From contig JAQBQT010000025.1 in NCBI GenBank assembly GCA_028286835.1, positions 1 through 47,106 of the forward strand: a DNA stretch of 47,106 bases, in the 5' to 3' direction. This DNA is from Candidatus Parcubacteria bacterium (lineage in GTDB: Bacteria > Patescibacteriota > Minisyncoccia > Phycocordibacterales > PALSA-1337). Positions 8,352 to 17,671 of this stretch are shown here, one piece after another; the stretch's first letter is position 1; each line of letters starts with the position of its first letter. Made by a program: the position numbers and the translations under genes. The notes under the pieces are model-generated. The model was not told the origin of the DNA, did not search any database, and saw only the letters and a list, made by a program, of their open reading frames with translations.

Positions 8352-10100
8352 ATGCTCGTCGAAGACACCCAGCTCTATAAGTTCATTCTCGATTCTGGCC
8401 TCGTGTCCAAGACCGACCTCGAGGATGCCAAGAAAGATGCCGAAAATAAGGGCAAGCGCATCGGCGAGATCCTTGTCACTGCCGGCAAAATGACGCCGGA
8501 CAACCTCCGCCGCATGCAGGCCTACATGCTCGGCATCCCATTCGTGGACCTCAAGGGCAAAAAGATCCCGTTCGAGACCTTGTCGCTCATTCCTGAGCCG
8601 ATTGCCCGCACCCACAACATCGTCGCATTCAAGAAGAACGACGTGTCGCTCGAAGTAGCCATGCTCGATGTGGACGACCTATCCGCCATAGAATTCATAA
8701 AGAAGAAGGTTAACCTGAAGATCCTGCCGCGCCTCACCAATGCAGATTCCATCAAGGACTGCCTCATCCAATATCAGAAATCGCTCAAGGCCGAATTCGG
8801 CGACATCATCCAGAAGGAAACTGAGACCCTGAAGATGATCTCGGACGAGAAGGGTGAGGCCGTGACCGAAGCCGATCTCAAGAAGATCGCCGAGGATCTG
8901 CCGGTGGTGCGCATCGTGGACACGCTTATCAAGCATGCCATCATCCAGGACGCGTCCGACATCCATATAGAGCCGATGGAGGAGCAGGTTCTCGTACGCT
9001 ACCGCATCGACGGTCTTCTTCATGACGCAATGGTCTTACCGCGTCAGGCCGGACCTTCGATTTCCGCACGCATCAAAGTTCTGTCCAACCTCAAGCTCGA
9101 CGAAAAGCGCCTGCCGCAGGACGGCCGCTTCAAGGTGGATATGAATAGCGAAAAGGTTTCGTTCCGCGTATCTCTTCTGCCGACATACTACGGCGAGAAG
9201 ATCGTCATGCGTCTCCTCCGAGAGAGCATTTCTGGTTTCACGCTGGAATATCTGCACTTTCACGGCTCAGGCCTCGAGCGCATCCATAAGGCGCTTAATC
9301 TTACGACGGGCATGATCCTTACGACCGGACCGACTGGTTCCGGAAAAACGACATCGCTCTATACAATGCTTGATATCTTGAACCAGCCGGACGTGAATAT
9401 TTCGACCATTGAGGACCCGATCGAGTATCAGATGGCCCGCATCAATCAGACGGCTGTGCGCCCTGAGATCGGTTTCACGTTCGCGAGCGGCATCCGCACG
9501 CTCGTTCGTCAGGATCCTGACATCATCATGGTGGGAGAGATCCGCGACGGAGAAACTGCTGCGCTTGCCGTGAATGCAGCCCTCACAGGCCACTTGGTGC
9601 TGTCGACGTTGCATACCAACTCGGCTGCCGGTGCCATTCCGCGCCTTATGGACATGAAGGTCGAGCCGTTCCTCCTTGTTTCGACGCTCGACATCGTCAT
9701 TGGCCAGCGCCTCGTCCGCGCCCTCACTGATACCAAGACGCCATATTTCCTCACGAAGGATGAGATCGCCCAGCTCGAGCGCCTGGCCGACATGGATCGC
9801 GTGCTCGAGGCTCTTAAGGCTGAGAAGATAGTAAAGCCAGGCGACACGTGGCCGAAGATCCAATTCTGGAAGCCGACACCCGGTAATGACGACGATGGAT
9901 ATAAGGGCCGCGTTGGCATCCATGAGGTCCTGAAGATGAGCCCGGCCATCCGCGATCTCATCATGAAGAGCTCGACAACAGGCGATATCGAGCAGCAGGC
10001 ACGCAAGGAAGGCATGCTGACTATGCTCGAAGACGGCATCTTCATGTGCGTGCAGGGGCTCACCACCATCGAAGAGGTTTTGCGCGTCGTGTCCGAATAG
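8352..10100 (+). CDS. pilB: Type IV pilus assembly/GspE-family ATPase PilB
   Basis: Walker A GPTGSGKTTSLYT, Asp box EDPIEYQ, Walker B DPDIIMVGEIRDGETA, LSTLHTNSA. Confidence 0.96.
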   Translation: MLVEDTQLYKFILDSGLVSKTDLEDAKKDAENKGKRIGEILVTAGKMTPDNLRRMQAYMLGIPFVDLKGKKIPFETLSLIPEPIARTHNIVAFKKNDVSLEVAMLDVDDLSAIEFIKKKVNLKILPRLTNADSIKDCLIQYQKSLKAEFGDIIQKETETLKMISDEKGEAVTEADLKKIAEDLPVVRIVDTLIKHAIIQDASDIHIEPMEEQVLVRYRIDGLLHDAMVLPRQAGPSISARIKVLSNLKLDEKRLPQDGRFKVDMNSEKVSFRVSLLPTYYGEKIVMRLLRESISGFTLEYLHFHGSGLERIHKALNLTTGMILTTGPTGSGKTTSLYTMLDILNQPDVNISTIEDPIEYQMARINQTAVRPEIGFTFASGIRTLVRQDPDIIMVGEIRDGETAALAVNAALTGHLVLSTLHTNSAAGAIPRLMDMKVEPFLLVSTLDIVIGQRLVRALTDTKTPYFLTKDEIAQLERLADMDRVLEALKAEKIVKPGDTWPKIQFWKPTPGNDDDGYKGRVGIHEVLKMSPAIRDLIMKSSTTGDIEQQARKEGMLTMLEDGIFMCVQGLTTIEEVLRVVSE

Positions 10101-10121
10101 CCGGAAGATTTCCATACATTC

Positions 10122-11345
10122 ATGTCTCACTTCATTTTCAAAGCAAAAAAGCCATCGGGCGAAATATACAAAGGCGAAAAAGACGCCGCTGATCGTTTCG
10201 AGCTCTATAAGATGCTCCGTGAGGCAGGGGAGGAGGTGGTTTCCGTCGAGGAGAAGGCGGCTTCGAAGGGGCTTCATGTCGAGATCAACTTCGGCGGCCT
10301 CTTCGGCAGGGTGAAGACCATCGACAAGATCAACTTCGCCCGCAATCTCGGTCTCATGCTGGAGGCAGGCCTCGCTTTGTCACGAGCCCTTGCCGTTCTC
10401 GAGCGCCAATCCAAGAGCCAGGCTCTGAAGAAGGTCGTGCTCGACGTGGCTGCAAGCGTGAACACAGGCATGACGTTTTCGGATGCGCTGGCAAAGCACT
10501 CCAAGGTCTTTCCGCCCATCTTCATATCCATGGTCCATGCCGGCGAGCAGTCAGGCACCCTCGCAGACTCGCTCAAATCCGTCGGTGATCAGATGGACGC
10601 GAGCTTCACCCTTACTCGCCGCATCAAGGGGGCGATGATATATCCGGGAGTCATCATGGCTGTGATGGTAATCATCGGGATCCTCATGATGATATTCGTG
10701 GTGCCGACCCTCCTGAAGACGTTCACCGAGCTCAATGTGGCCCTACCGCCTGCGACGCAGTTCGTGCTCAACGTGAGCAATCTGTTCCAGCATGACGGCC
10801 TGCTCGTTCTTGCAGTCGTGCTCGTGGTCTCGATCTCGCTCTGGTATTGGGCCAAGCGCGACTCGGGCAAGAAGTTTTTCCATATGCTGACCCTTAAGCT
10901 TCCCATTGTCGGACCTCTTTCGCATGAAGTGAATGCAGCGCGCACGGCTCGGACCCTTTCGTCGCTCCTTTCCTCTGGCGTCGAAGTGGTCGAGTCAGTG
11001 AGCATCACAGCCGCCGTTGTCCAGAACGTCTATTTCCGTGCCGTCCTGAAACAGGCCGAAGAGGCCATCAAGAAGGGCGAGCTCATGTCGAAGACATTCT
11101 CAGCGCACGAGAACCTCTATCCGGCATTCTTCGCAGAGATGCTCTCGGTCGGCGAAGAAACGGGCCGAATCGGCGACATGCTCCTCAACGTCGCGAAATA
11201 TTATGAGAGCGATATCGAACAGAAGACCAAGGATATGTCGACCATCGTCGAGCCGGTCCTCATCGTCATCATCGGCGCGGCCGTCGGCTTCTTTGCGATC
11301 GCCATGATCCAGCCTATGTATTCGCTCGTCGATGCCGTCCATTAA
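10122..11345 (+). CDS. pilC: Type IV pilus inner membrane platform protein PilC/GspF
   Basis: T2SSF repeats: FARNLGLMLEAGLALSRAL, VHAGEQSGTLADSL, LSVGEETGRIGDML. Confidence 0.96.
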   Translation: MSHFIFKAKKPSGEIYKGEKDAADRFELYKMLREAGEEVVSVEEKAASKGLHVEINFGGLFGRVKTIDKINFARNLGLMLEAGLALSRALAVLERQSKSQALKKVVLDVAASVNTGMTFSDALAKHSKVFPPIFISMVHAGEQSGTLADSLKSVGDQMDASFTLTRRIKGAMIYPGVIMAVMVIIGILMMIFVVPTLLKTFTELNVALPPATQFVLNVSNLFQHDGLLVLAVVLVVSISLWYWAKRDSGKKFFHMLTLKLPIVGPLSHEVNAARTARTLSSLLSSGVEVVESVSITAAVVQNVYFRAVLKQAEEAIKKGELMSKTFSAHENLYPAFFAEMLSVGEETGRIGDMLLNVAKYYESDIEQKTKDMSTIVEPVLIVIIGAAVGFFAIAMIQPMYSLVDAVH

Positions 11346-11348
11346 TTC

Positions 11349-13118
11349 ATGAATATAAGCCTGAAAAAGAAAGGCTTCACTCTCGTCGAAATCGTCGTCG
11401 GCACGGCGGTCTTCCTTGTCGTAGCGATATCAGCATATAACGCATATGTGGCGCTCATCAGGCTCGCCAATGCGAGCCAGGCCCGCATCCTCGGCGTTGA
11501 GCTCGCCGACGAGCAGTTCGAGATCATCCGCAATATGCCGTACGTGAATGTAGGCCTCACCGACGGCATCCCGCTCGGGGTATTGCCTCGGAATCAGACG
11601 GTGACTCGCGGCGGCTTCACCTTCAATATCGGATTGGTCGTGCGCAGCCTGGATCTTTCCACGAGCACAGTCCAAGCGTCGACCAAGCAGGTGGAAGTAG
11701 ATATAGATTGCACGAGCTGCACGAATTTCACGACCATCGCCCTTACGGGACAAGTCTCGCCGGCGAATCTCGCCTCTGCGGCAAGCGGGGGAGCTCTCGT
11801 GGTCCAGGTCTTCGATTCTTCAGGCGTGCCCATTCAGGGTGCGACTGTCGTCGTTCAGAGCACGGCTACTTCTTCGGTGACAGATACTGACACCACAAAC
11901 AAAGAAGGCCTTCTCGATATCGTGGGAGTGCCGCCGGGCGCTAACGTATACCGCGTCACGGTGACCAAGGCGGGATACTCGACCGCACGCACGTATCCTT
12001 TGGGCGGAGCGGGAAATCCCAATCCGACATTGCCTGACGTGACCGTCGCTTCCGGCACCGTTACCCAAGTGAGCCTTTCCATAGACAAGCTGTCGACCCT
12101 GAATTTTTCCTCGGTGAATCTTTTATGCGCGGTGGTGCCGAACTTGCATTTTCATATGACAGGCGCGAAGCAGATCGGTGCGAGCGTGCCGAAATATTCC
12201 CAGGACCTGGTGACGGGTGCGAGCGGCGCCCTCAGCCTGCCGTCCATGGAATGGGATACATACACCATCACTCCAACTGATTCGGCATATGACGTGAGCG
12301 GCATCACGCCGTTCAATCCGTTCGCCCTGAATGCTGGTAACACGCAGAGACTGCAATTCATCGCCACGCCGAATAATCCGAGGACGCTCCAGATCGCCGT
12401 CGCGGATAGCGTCACCAAGCTGCCGCTTTCCGGCGCTATCGTCCAGCTTTCCAACGGGGCAGGGTACGACGAGACAAACATCACCGGTCAAGGCTATGTG
12501 AGCCAGACGGACTGGTCGGGCGGATCGGGGCAGACTGACTATTCTGTGGCCAACAGGTATTATTTCGGCGATGGAAATGTGGATACCTCTACTTCTTCGG
12601 GCAGCATCGTCATGTCACAGGCATTCGGGCTCTATAACACGTCAGCCACGGCGACTCTCGAGTCATCGACGTTCGACACGGGTACGACAAGCAATTTCTA
12701 TGCCCTGAACTGGAAGCCCCTGAGTCAGCCAGCTCTTGCCGGTCCGGCGCCGCTCAAATTCCAATTCGCCACTAACCCCACCTCGACTTCGACAGTGTGG
12801 ACCTACCTCGGACCTGACGGCACTCCGAATACATATTTTACCGTGCCGGGAACCCAGGTGAGCGCAACCCATAACGGCAATGAATTTGCGCGCTACGCCG
12901 CATATCTCACGACAGACACGGCAACCATAACGCCGAGCGTGAATGATGTCTCCTTTACCTATACTTCCGGATGCACGCCGCCCGGCCAGGTGATATTCCA
13001 GGGCCTTTCCAGCGGGGCATATACTCTTACGGTCTCTAAGGCGGGATACACGACCTCTGTTACGCCGGTCACTATAAGCGGCAATTGGCAGAATCAGACG
13101 GTGCTGTTGGGGCTGTAG
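11349..13118 (+). CDS. Large prepilin-like protein with carboxypeptidase-regulatory-like repeats
   Basis: Prepilin motif KKKGFTLVEIVVGTAVFLVV; VFDSSGVPIQGATVVVQ and VSKAGYTTSVTPVTI beta-sandwich segments. Confidence 0.85.
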   Translation: MNISLKKKGFTLVEIVVGTAVFLVVAISAYNAYVALIRLANASQARILGVELADEQFEIIRNMPYVNVGLTDGIPLGVLPRNQTVTRGGFTFNIGLVVRSLDLSTSTVQASTKQVEVDIDCTSCTNFTTIALTGQVSPANLASAASGGALVVQVFDSSGVPIQGATVVVQSTATSSVTDTDTTNKEGLLDIVGVPPGANVYRVTVTKAGYSTARTYPLGGAGNPNPTLPDVTVASGTVTQVSLSIDKLSTLNFSSVNLLCAVVPNLHFHMTGAKQIGASVPKYSQDLVTGASGALSLPSMEWDTYTITPTDSAYDVSGITPFNPFALNAGNTQRLQFIATPNNPRTLQIAVADSVTKLPLSGAIVQLSNGAGYDETNITGQGYVSQTDWSGGSGQTDYSVANRYYFGDGNVDTSTSSGSIVMSQAFGLYNTSATATLESSTFDTGTTSNFYALNWKPLSQPALAGPAPLKFQFATNPTSTSTVWTYLGPDGTPNTYFTVPGTQVSATHNGNEFARYAAYLTTDTATITPSVNDVSFTYTSGCTPPGQVIFQGLSSGAYTLTVSKAGYTTSVTPVTISGNWQNQTVLLGL

Positions 13119-13143
13119 TTTTTATCCATGCTAAAATATTCCT

Positions 13144-13755
13144 GTGAATAGAACTTCTCATTCCGGCATGACACTGGTGGAAACGATGATCGCCCTCGCC
13201 CTCTTCGCGGTCGTGATCGTGGCGGTCGGCTCATTCCAGGTCAGCCTCTTCACGAATCAGAAAGTCGTCTCGGGCTCGCTCCAGACCGCGCAGGATTCCC
13301 AGATCATCCTGAAGACCATGCTCACCGAGCTGCGTTCGGCCGCTCCCGGCATGAATGGGGCATACCCTATAGTGTCCGCGGCCACATCGAGCATCATTTT
13401 CTTTTCCGATGCGAACAACGACGGCAAGACCGAACAGATAACCTACAAGCTGGCGAGCACTACTATATATAGAAGCGTCATTCCGCCTACGGGATCCCCG
13501 GCGGTCTATAGCGGCGCGAATCAGTCGACGTCGACCATTCTATATAATGTGCGCAACTCGACATCCACGGCCATATTCCAGTACTTCGATCAGAATTATA
13601 CGGGGACGAGCACGCCGCTTGCATATCCCATTAGCCTCGCATCCGTGCGGCTGGTGCAGATCAGCCTCACGCTCGACGTGAATCCGAACCTCTCCCCGAT
13701 ACCGCGCACGTATACCGTTCAGGCCAGCCTGAGGAATCTCAAGACCAATCTATAA
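13144..13755 (+). CDS. Prepilin-type N-terminal domain protein (minor pilin), GTG start
   Basis: GMTLVETMIALALFAVVIVAV prepilin motif with Glu+5. Confidence 0.85.
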   Translation: MNRTSHSGMTLVETMIALALFAVVIVAVGSFQVSLFTNQKVVSGSLQTAQDSQIILKTMLTELRSAAPGMNGAYPIVSAATSSIIFFSDANNDGKTEQITYKLASTTIYRSVIPPTGSPAVYSGANQSTSTILYNVRNSTSTAIFQYFDQNYTGTSTPLAYPISLASVRLVQISLTLDVNPNLSPIPRTYTVQASLRNLKTNL

Positions 13756-13758
13756 TCC

Positions 13759-15249
13759 ATGAAGCATTTCGGCCTAAAAAATCGCGGCGTGAAAAATAGG
13801 GGTGACATTCTCATTTCTGTCGTGGTCTTTGCAGCGATCACCGTTACGGTCACGATAGGGCTCGTGAATTGGGGAGCGGCCATGCTCGCGGGCATACGCA
13901 CGACGCAGGCAAAAGAACAGGCGTTCCAGATCGCCGAGGCAGGAATAGATTATTATCGCTGGCACTTGGCGCAATTCCCGACTGACTACACCGATGGCAC
14001 AACCGGGCCCTCGCCGTATTATCACGCGGTCACAGACAAGAACGACGTTGTCATCGGCGGATACGCGCTGACCATCACACCTCCGCCTCTCGGCTCGACA
14101 AAGGTCGTCATCACTTCGACAGGAACCACCACGGCCAATCCGAATGTATCCAGGACTGTCCAGGCGACTCTGGCCCAGCCTTCCTTGGCCCAATATGCAG
14201 TCATCGCGAACGACAACCTTCGCTTCGGAGCGGGCACGACCATTTATGGCCCAGTCTCGTCCAATCAGGGCATTCATTTCGACGGTGTCGCATTCAATGT
14301 CGTCTCGAGCGCGCTCGCAACAGATACTGATCCCGACAATTCCTGCACTCCTCAGCCTGCATGCGCGGTCGAATGGGGCGTTTTCACCCAATCCGGCACT
14401 GATGATCCTTCGCCGCCGACGGCCGCGAACAATCGGCCCGATGTCTTTGCGGCAGGAAGGCAATACCCGGTGCCCGCATTCCCGTTCGCCACGCTTGCCG
14501 TGAATCTGTCGAGCCTCCTTACGCTTTCAACGCCGGGCGGCGTGTGCTCGGCTCCGCGCTGCTGGGTATCTTCCGGGGCGCAGGGATACTACATGCATCT
14601 CAATACCAACAATACGTACGATATGTATACCGTGAATACGCTCAAGGCTGCTCCGAGCGGCTGCACGAGCGTCGCCAGCCAATCGCAGTGGGGGACATGG
14701 AGCATCAATACCAAGACCCTCATCGGCGCCGGATATGCGATACCGACGAACGGGATAGTCTTTGTGAAGGATAACCTCTGGATCGACGGACAGATAAATG
14801 GCAGCCGCCTGACCGTCGCTGCAGCGGACATCGGCCAGACGGATCCGACAAAATATCTCAATATCACCGTAAATAACGACCTTCTCTACACTAATTTTGA
14901 CGGCACCGACGTCATCGGCCTCATAGCCCAGAACAATGTGAATGTCGGGCTCTTCAGCGCCGACAGCTTCACCATCGATGCCGCGCTCGTGGCTGAGATC
15001 GGCAGGGTGGGGCGCTTCTATTACAACTCGAACTGCAGGAGCGGCGGCGTGAGCTACTATGACCGCTCGTCGCTTACATTGAATGGCATGATCGCAACTG
15101 CGATCCGCTACGGCTTCGCCTATACTGATGGCACGGGATATACCACGCGCAATATCAATTATGACGGCAATCTCCTCTATAGCCCGCCGCCGTCATTCCC
15201 GCTCGCCTCGACGCAGTATCAGACGATCTCCTGGAAACAGCTGAAGTAG
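13759..15249 (+). CDS. Large PilX/GspK-like minor pilin candidate
   Basis: N-terminal TM RGDILISVVVFAAITVTVTIGLVNWG followed by AFQIAEAGIDYYRWHL; third gene of the prepilin block. Confidence 0.7.
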   Translation: MKHFGLKNRGVKNRGDILISVVVFAAITVTVTIGLVNWGAAMLAGIRTTQAKEQAFQIAEAGIDYYRWHLAQFPTDYTDGTTGPSPYYHAVTDKNDVVIGGYALTITPPPLGSTKVVITSTGTTTANPNVSRTVQATLAQPSLAQYAVIANDNLRFGAGTTIYGPVSSNQGIHFDGVAFNVVSSALATDTDPDNSCTPQPACAVEWGVFTQSGTDDPSPPTAANNRPDVFAAGRQYPVPAFPFATLAVNLSSLLTLSTPGGVCSAPRCWVSSGAQGYYMHLNTNNTYDMYTVNTLKAAPSGCTSVASQSQWGTWSINTKTLIGAGYAIPTNGIVFVKDNLWIDGQINGSRLTVAAADIGQTDPTKYLNITVNNDLLYTNFDGTDVIGLIAQNNVNVGLFSADSFTIDAALVAEIGRVGRFYYNSNCRSGGVSYYDRSSLTLNGMIATAIRYGFAYTDGTGYTTRNINYDGNLLYSPPPSFPLASTQYQTISWKQLK

Positions 15250-15304
15250 GGCCGGAATCCAGATTCCCGGGCATGCGCCGCTCGGCATGTGCTAGAATTA
15301 TTCC

Positions 15305-16090
15305 ATGCCATCGAAATATCTCGTAGTAGGAAACTGGAAGATGCATCCCGCCACCGTGGATGAGGCCAAGGTCATCGCAAAAAAGAGCCGGCTCATCGCC
15401 GGGAAGCTCGTGCGCACCGAAGTGGTGGCATGTCCGCCCTTCGCATTCATCCCGGCCAGCGTTTCGCGTACGCAAGCGGAAAATTTCTCCATCGGAGCCC
15501 AGTCGGTCTCGGGCGATGAGGGCGGCGCACATACCGGGGAAGTGGGAGCCGCCATGCTGAAGAGCCTGGGTGTTTCATATGTCATTGCCGGCCATTCTGA
15601 ACAGCGCGCTGCGGGAGATACGGACGAGATGATCTCGAGAAGGATCGGCCGCGCCCTCGATGCGGGCTTGTCTGTGATCGCCTGCGTTGGCGAGAAGGTC
15701 CGCGAAGAGAGCGGCTCGCACTTTGCATTCATCAAGGAGCAGATCAAGAACAGCCTCGCTAATGTGTCGGAAGACAAGAGAAGCCGCATCATCCTGGCTT
15801 ACGAGCCTGTCTGGGCCATCGGCGCACAGGATGCCATGGCTCCCGAGCAGATATATGAGATGTCTCTTTTTGTGAAGAAAGCTTTTGCTGACGCATTCGG
15901 CCCGGAAGCTGGGCTCAAGGTGAAAGTCCTGTACGGGGGCTCGGTCAATTTCAGGAATGCAGCCGATATCATCGTGCGCGGCAAAGTCGACGGGCTCCTT
16001 GTCGGCCGCGAGAGCGTGAATATGCCGGGATTCAGCGAGCTTCTGAAGGCGGTGGATGGGATCGGAACAGGGCAGGCTCAGACCGCATAG
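15305..16090 (+). CDS. tpiA: Triosephosphate isomerase
   Basis: GNWKMH, YVIAGHSEQRA, ILAYEPVWAIG, VLYGGSVNFRNA, DGLLVGRESV. Confidence 0.98.
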   Translation: MPSKYLVVGNWKMHPATVDEAKVIAKKSRLIAGKLVRTEVVACPPFAFIPASVSRTQAENFSIGAQSVSGDEGGAHTGEVGAAMLKSLGVSYVIAGHSEQRAAGDTDEMISRRIGRALDAGLSVIACVGEKVREESGSHFAFIKEQIKNSLANVSEDKRSRIILAYEPVWAIGAQDAMAPEQIYEMSLFVKKAFADAFGPEAGLKVKVLYGGSVNFRNAADIIVRGKVDGLLVGRESVNMPGFSELLKAVDGIGTGQAQTA

Positions 16091-16111
16091 TTATCCATAT
16101 ACGCCTTACAT

Positions 16112-17248
16112 ATGCCCATGAAATCAATCCGCGACATAGAACATCTTGAAGGCGTGCGCATCCTCGTGCGCGTCGATTTCAATGTGCCCATCAAGAATGG
16201 GGCCATCGCGGACGATATCCGCATCCGCTCGGCGTTGCCGACCATCAACTTCTTGCGCGAAAAGGGGGCGAAGCTCATCCTGATAAGCCATCTCGAAGTC
16301 ATCGAGGGAGAGAGGGCTACCCTCGAACCCGTCGCACGCAAACTGGGGGAGCTCGGCATACCGGTCGCTTTCGTGAAGGACTACGCGAAAGTCGTACAGA
16401 TGCTCGAGCATGAAGTCGGGAACGGCAGCGTCATCCTCCTAGAAAATCTGCGCACATACGAAGGGGAGAAGGAAAATGACCCGAAATTCGCCAAGGAGCT
16501 CGCCTCGCTTGCCGACGTATACGTGAATGACGCTTTTTCCGTGTCGCATCGCGAGCACGCTTCCATCGTCGGGGTACCCAAGCTTTTGCCAGGCTATGCG
16601 GGCTTCCAGCTAGAAAAGGAAGTCACGAATATCGCAAAGGCGTTCGACCCCGACCATCCATTCCTTTTTATTCTGGGCGGCTCGAAGTTCGCCACCAAGC
16701 TCCCGCTCCTCCTCAAATTCATGGAAAAGGCCGATGCCGTTTTCGTGGGAGGCGCTTTGGCGAACGATTTCTTCAAGGCCAAAGGGTATGAAGTCGGCAC
16801 CTCGCTTCTGTCCGAGGGCTCATTTGATTTCAATGTCTTTCTCAATAATCCAAAACTGCTTTTGCCTATAGATGTCGTAACCGAAAAGCACGAGACCAAG
16901 CCGGCGGACGGCGTGGCTGCTGGTGACAAGATACTCGATGTCGGGCCGAAGACTATAGAGATGCTCCGCGAAAAGATTTCCTCAATGAAGTTCATTCTTT
17001 GGAATGGCCCGCTGGGAATGTATGAGGACGGATACACCGGACCGACCCTGGAGCTTGCCCGCATGATCGGCGACGCGACGAGCGCAGATACCGCTACTAT
17101 CGTCGGGGGAGGCGACACCTTGGCTGCAATAGCAGCGCTCGGCATCGAGGATAAATTCACTTTCGTTTCTACGGCTGGCGGAGCGATGCTCGACTTCTTG
17201 TCCAAGGGAACATTGCCGGGAATAGAGGCTCTGGAAAAGTCGGAATAA
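16112..17248 (+). CDS. pgk: Phosphoglycerate kinase
   Basis: RVDFNVPIKNG, ENLRTYEGEKENDPKFAKELA, DAFSVSHREHAS, FILGGSKFATK, STAGGAMLDFLS. Confidence 0.98.
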   Translation: MPMKSIRDIEHLEGVRILVRVDFNVPIKNGAIADDIRIRSALPTINFLREKGAKLILISHLEVIEGERATLEPVARKLGELGIPVAFVKDYAKVVQMLEHEVGNGSVILLENLRTYEGEKENDPKFAKELASLADVYVNDAFSVSHREHASIVGVPKLLPGYAGFQLEKEVTNIAKAFDPDHPFLFILGGSKFATKLPLLLKFMEKADAVFVGGALANDFFKAKGYEVGTSLLSEGSFDFNVFLNNPKLLLPIDVVTEKHETKPADGVAAGDKILDVGPKTIEMLREKISSMKFILWNGPLGMYEDGYTGPTLELARMIGDATSADTATIVGGGDTLAAIAALGIEDKFTFVSTAGGAMLDFLSKGTLPGIEALEKSE

Positions 17249-17263
17249 GCAAGCCGGGAATAG

Positions 17264-17638
17264 CTACTTCAGATTCGCAAGGATCTTTTCCTTGTTGCCG
17301 GCGAAGTCGTTCTTCTCGCCCTTCGTTTCGTTGAGGGGGTACACCCAGATATGGGCGTGCGGCACTTCGTCGCCGAAGATCTTGCTCACCACCCATTCCG
17401 TGCCGAAGGCTTTGCGCTGGGCGAGCGCGATCGTGCGCGCGATCTCGAAATATGCGCCGGCATCCGGCACATCCCATACCCAGCGATGATGCTCCTTGGG
17501 TATGACTTGGACATGTCCTGTCGAAAGCGGATGGATATCGAGGAAGGCCATGAAGTCATCGTCCTCGTATACGATGTGAGCAGGGATTTCCTTAGCGACG
17601 ATTTTGCAGAAGATGCAGTCGGCTGGGGCGTTTTTCAT
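17264..17638 (-). CDS. HIT family hydrolase
   Basis: DCIFCKIVAKEIPA, FLDIHPLSTGHVQVIPKEHH, VPHAHIWVYP. Confidence 0.92.
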   Translation of the reverse strand: MKNAPADCIFCKIVAKEIPAHIVYEDDDFMAFLDIHPLSTGHVQVIPKEHHRWVWDVPDAGAYFEIARTIALAQRKAFGTEWVVSKIFGDEVPHAHIWVYPLNETKGEKNDFAGNKEKILANLK

Positions 17639-17671
17639 ATGGCCATTGTACTACATGATATACTGCATTTC

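Noticed and set aside
9267-10277. 336-aa minus-strand ORF opposite pilB/pilC
   Set aside because: Antisense shadow of strongly supported coding sequence; no motif, spans the junction of two genes
13774-14463. 229-aa minus-strand ORF opposite the 496-aa pilin-like gene
   Set aside because: Arg/Asp-rich shadow ORF; plus-strand frame fits operon structure
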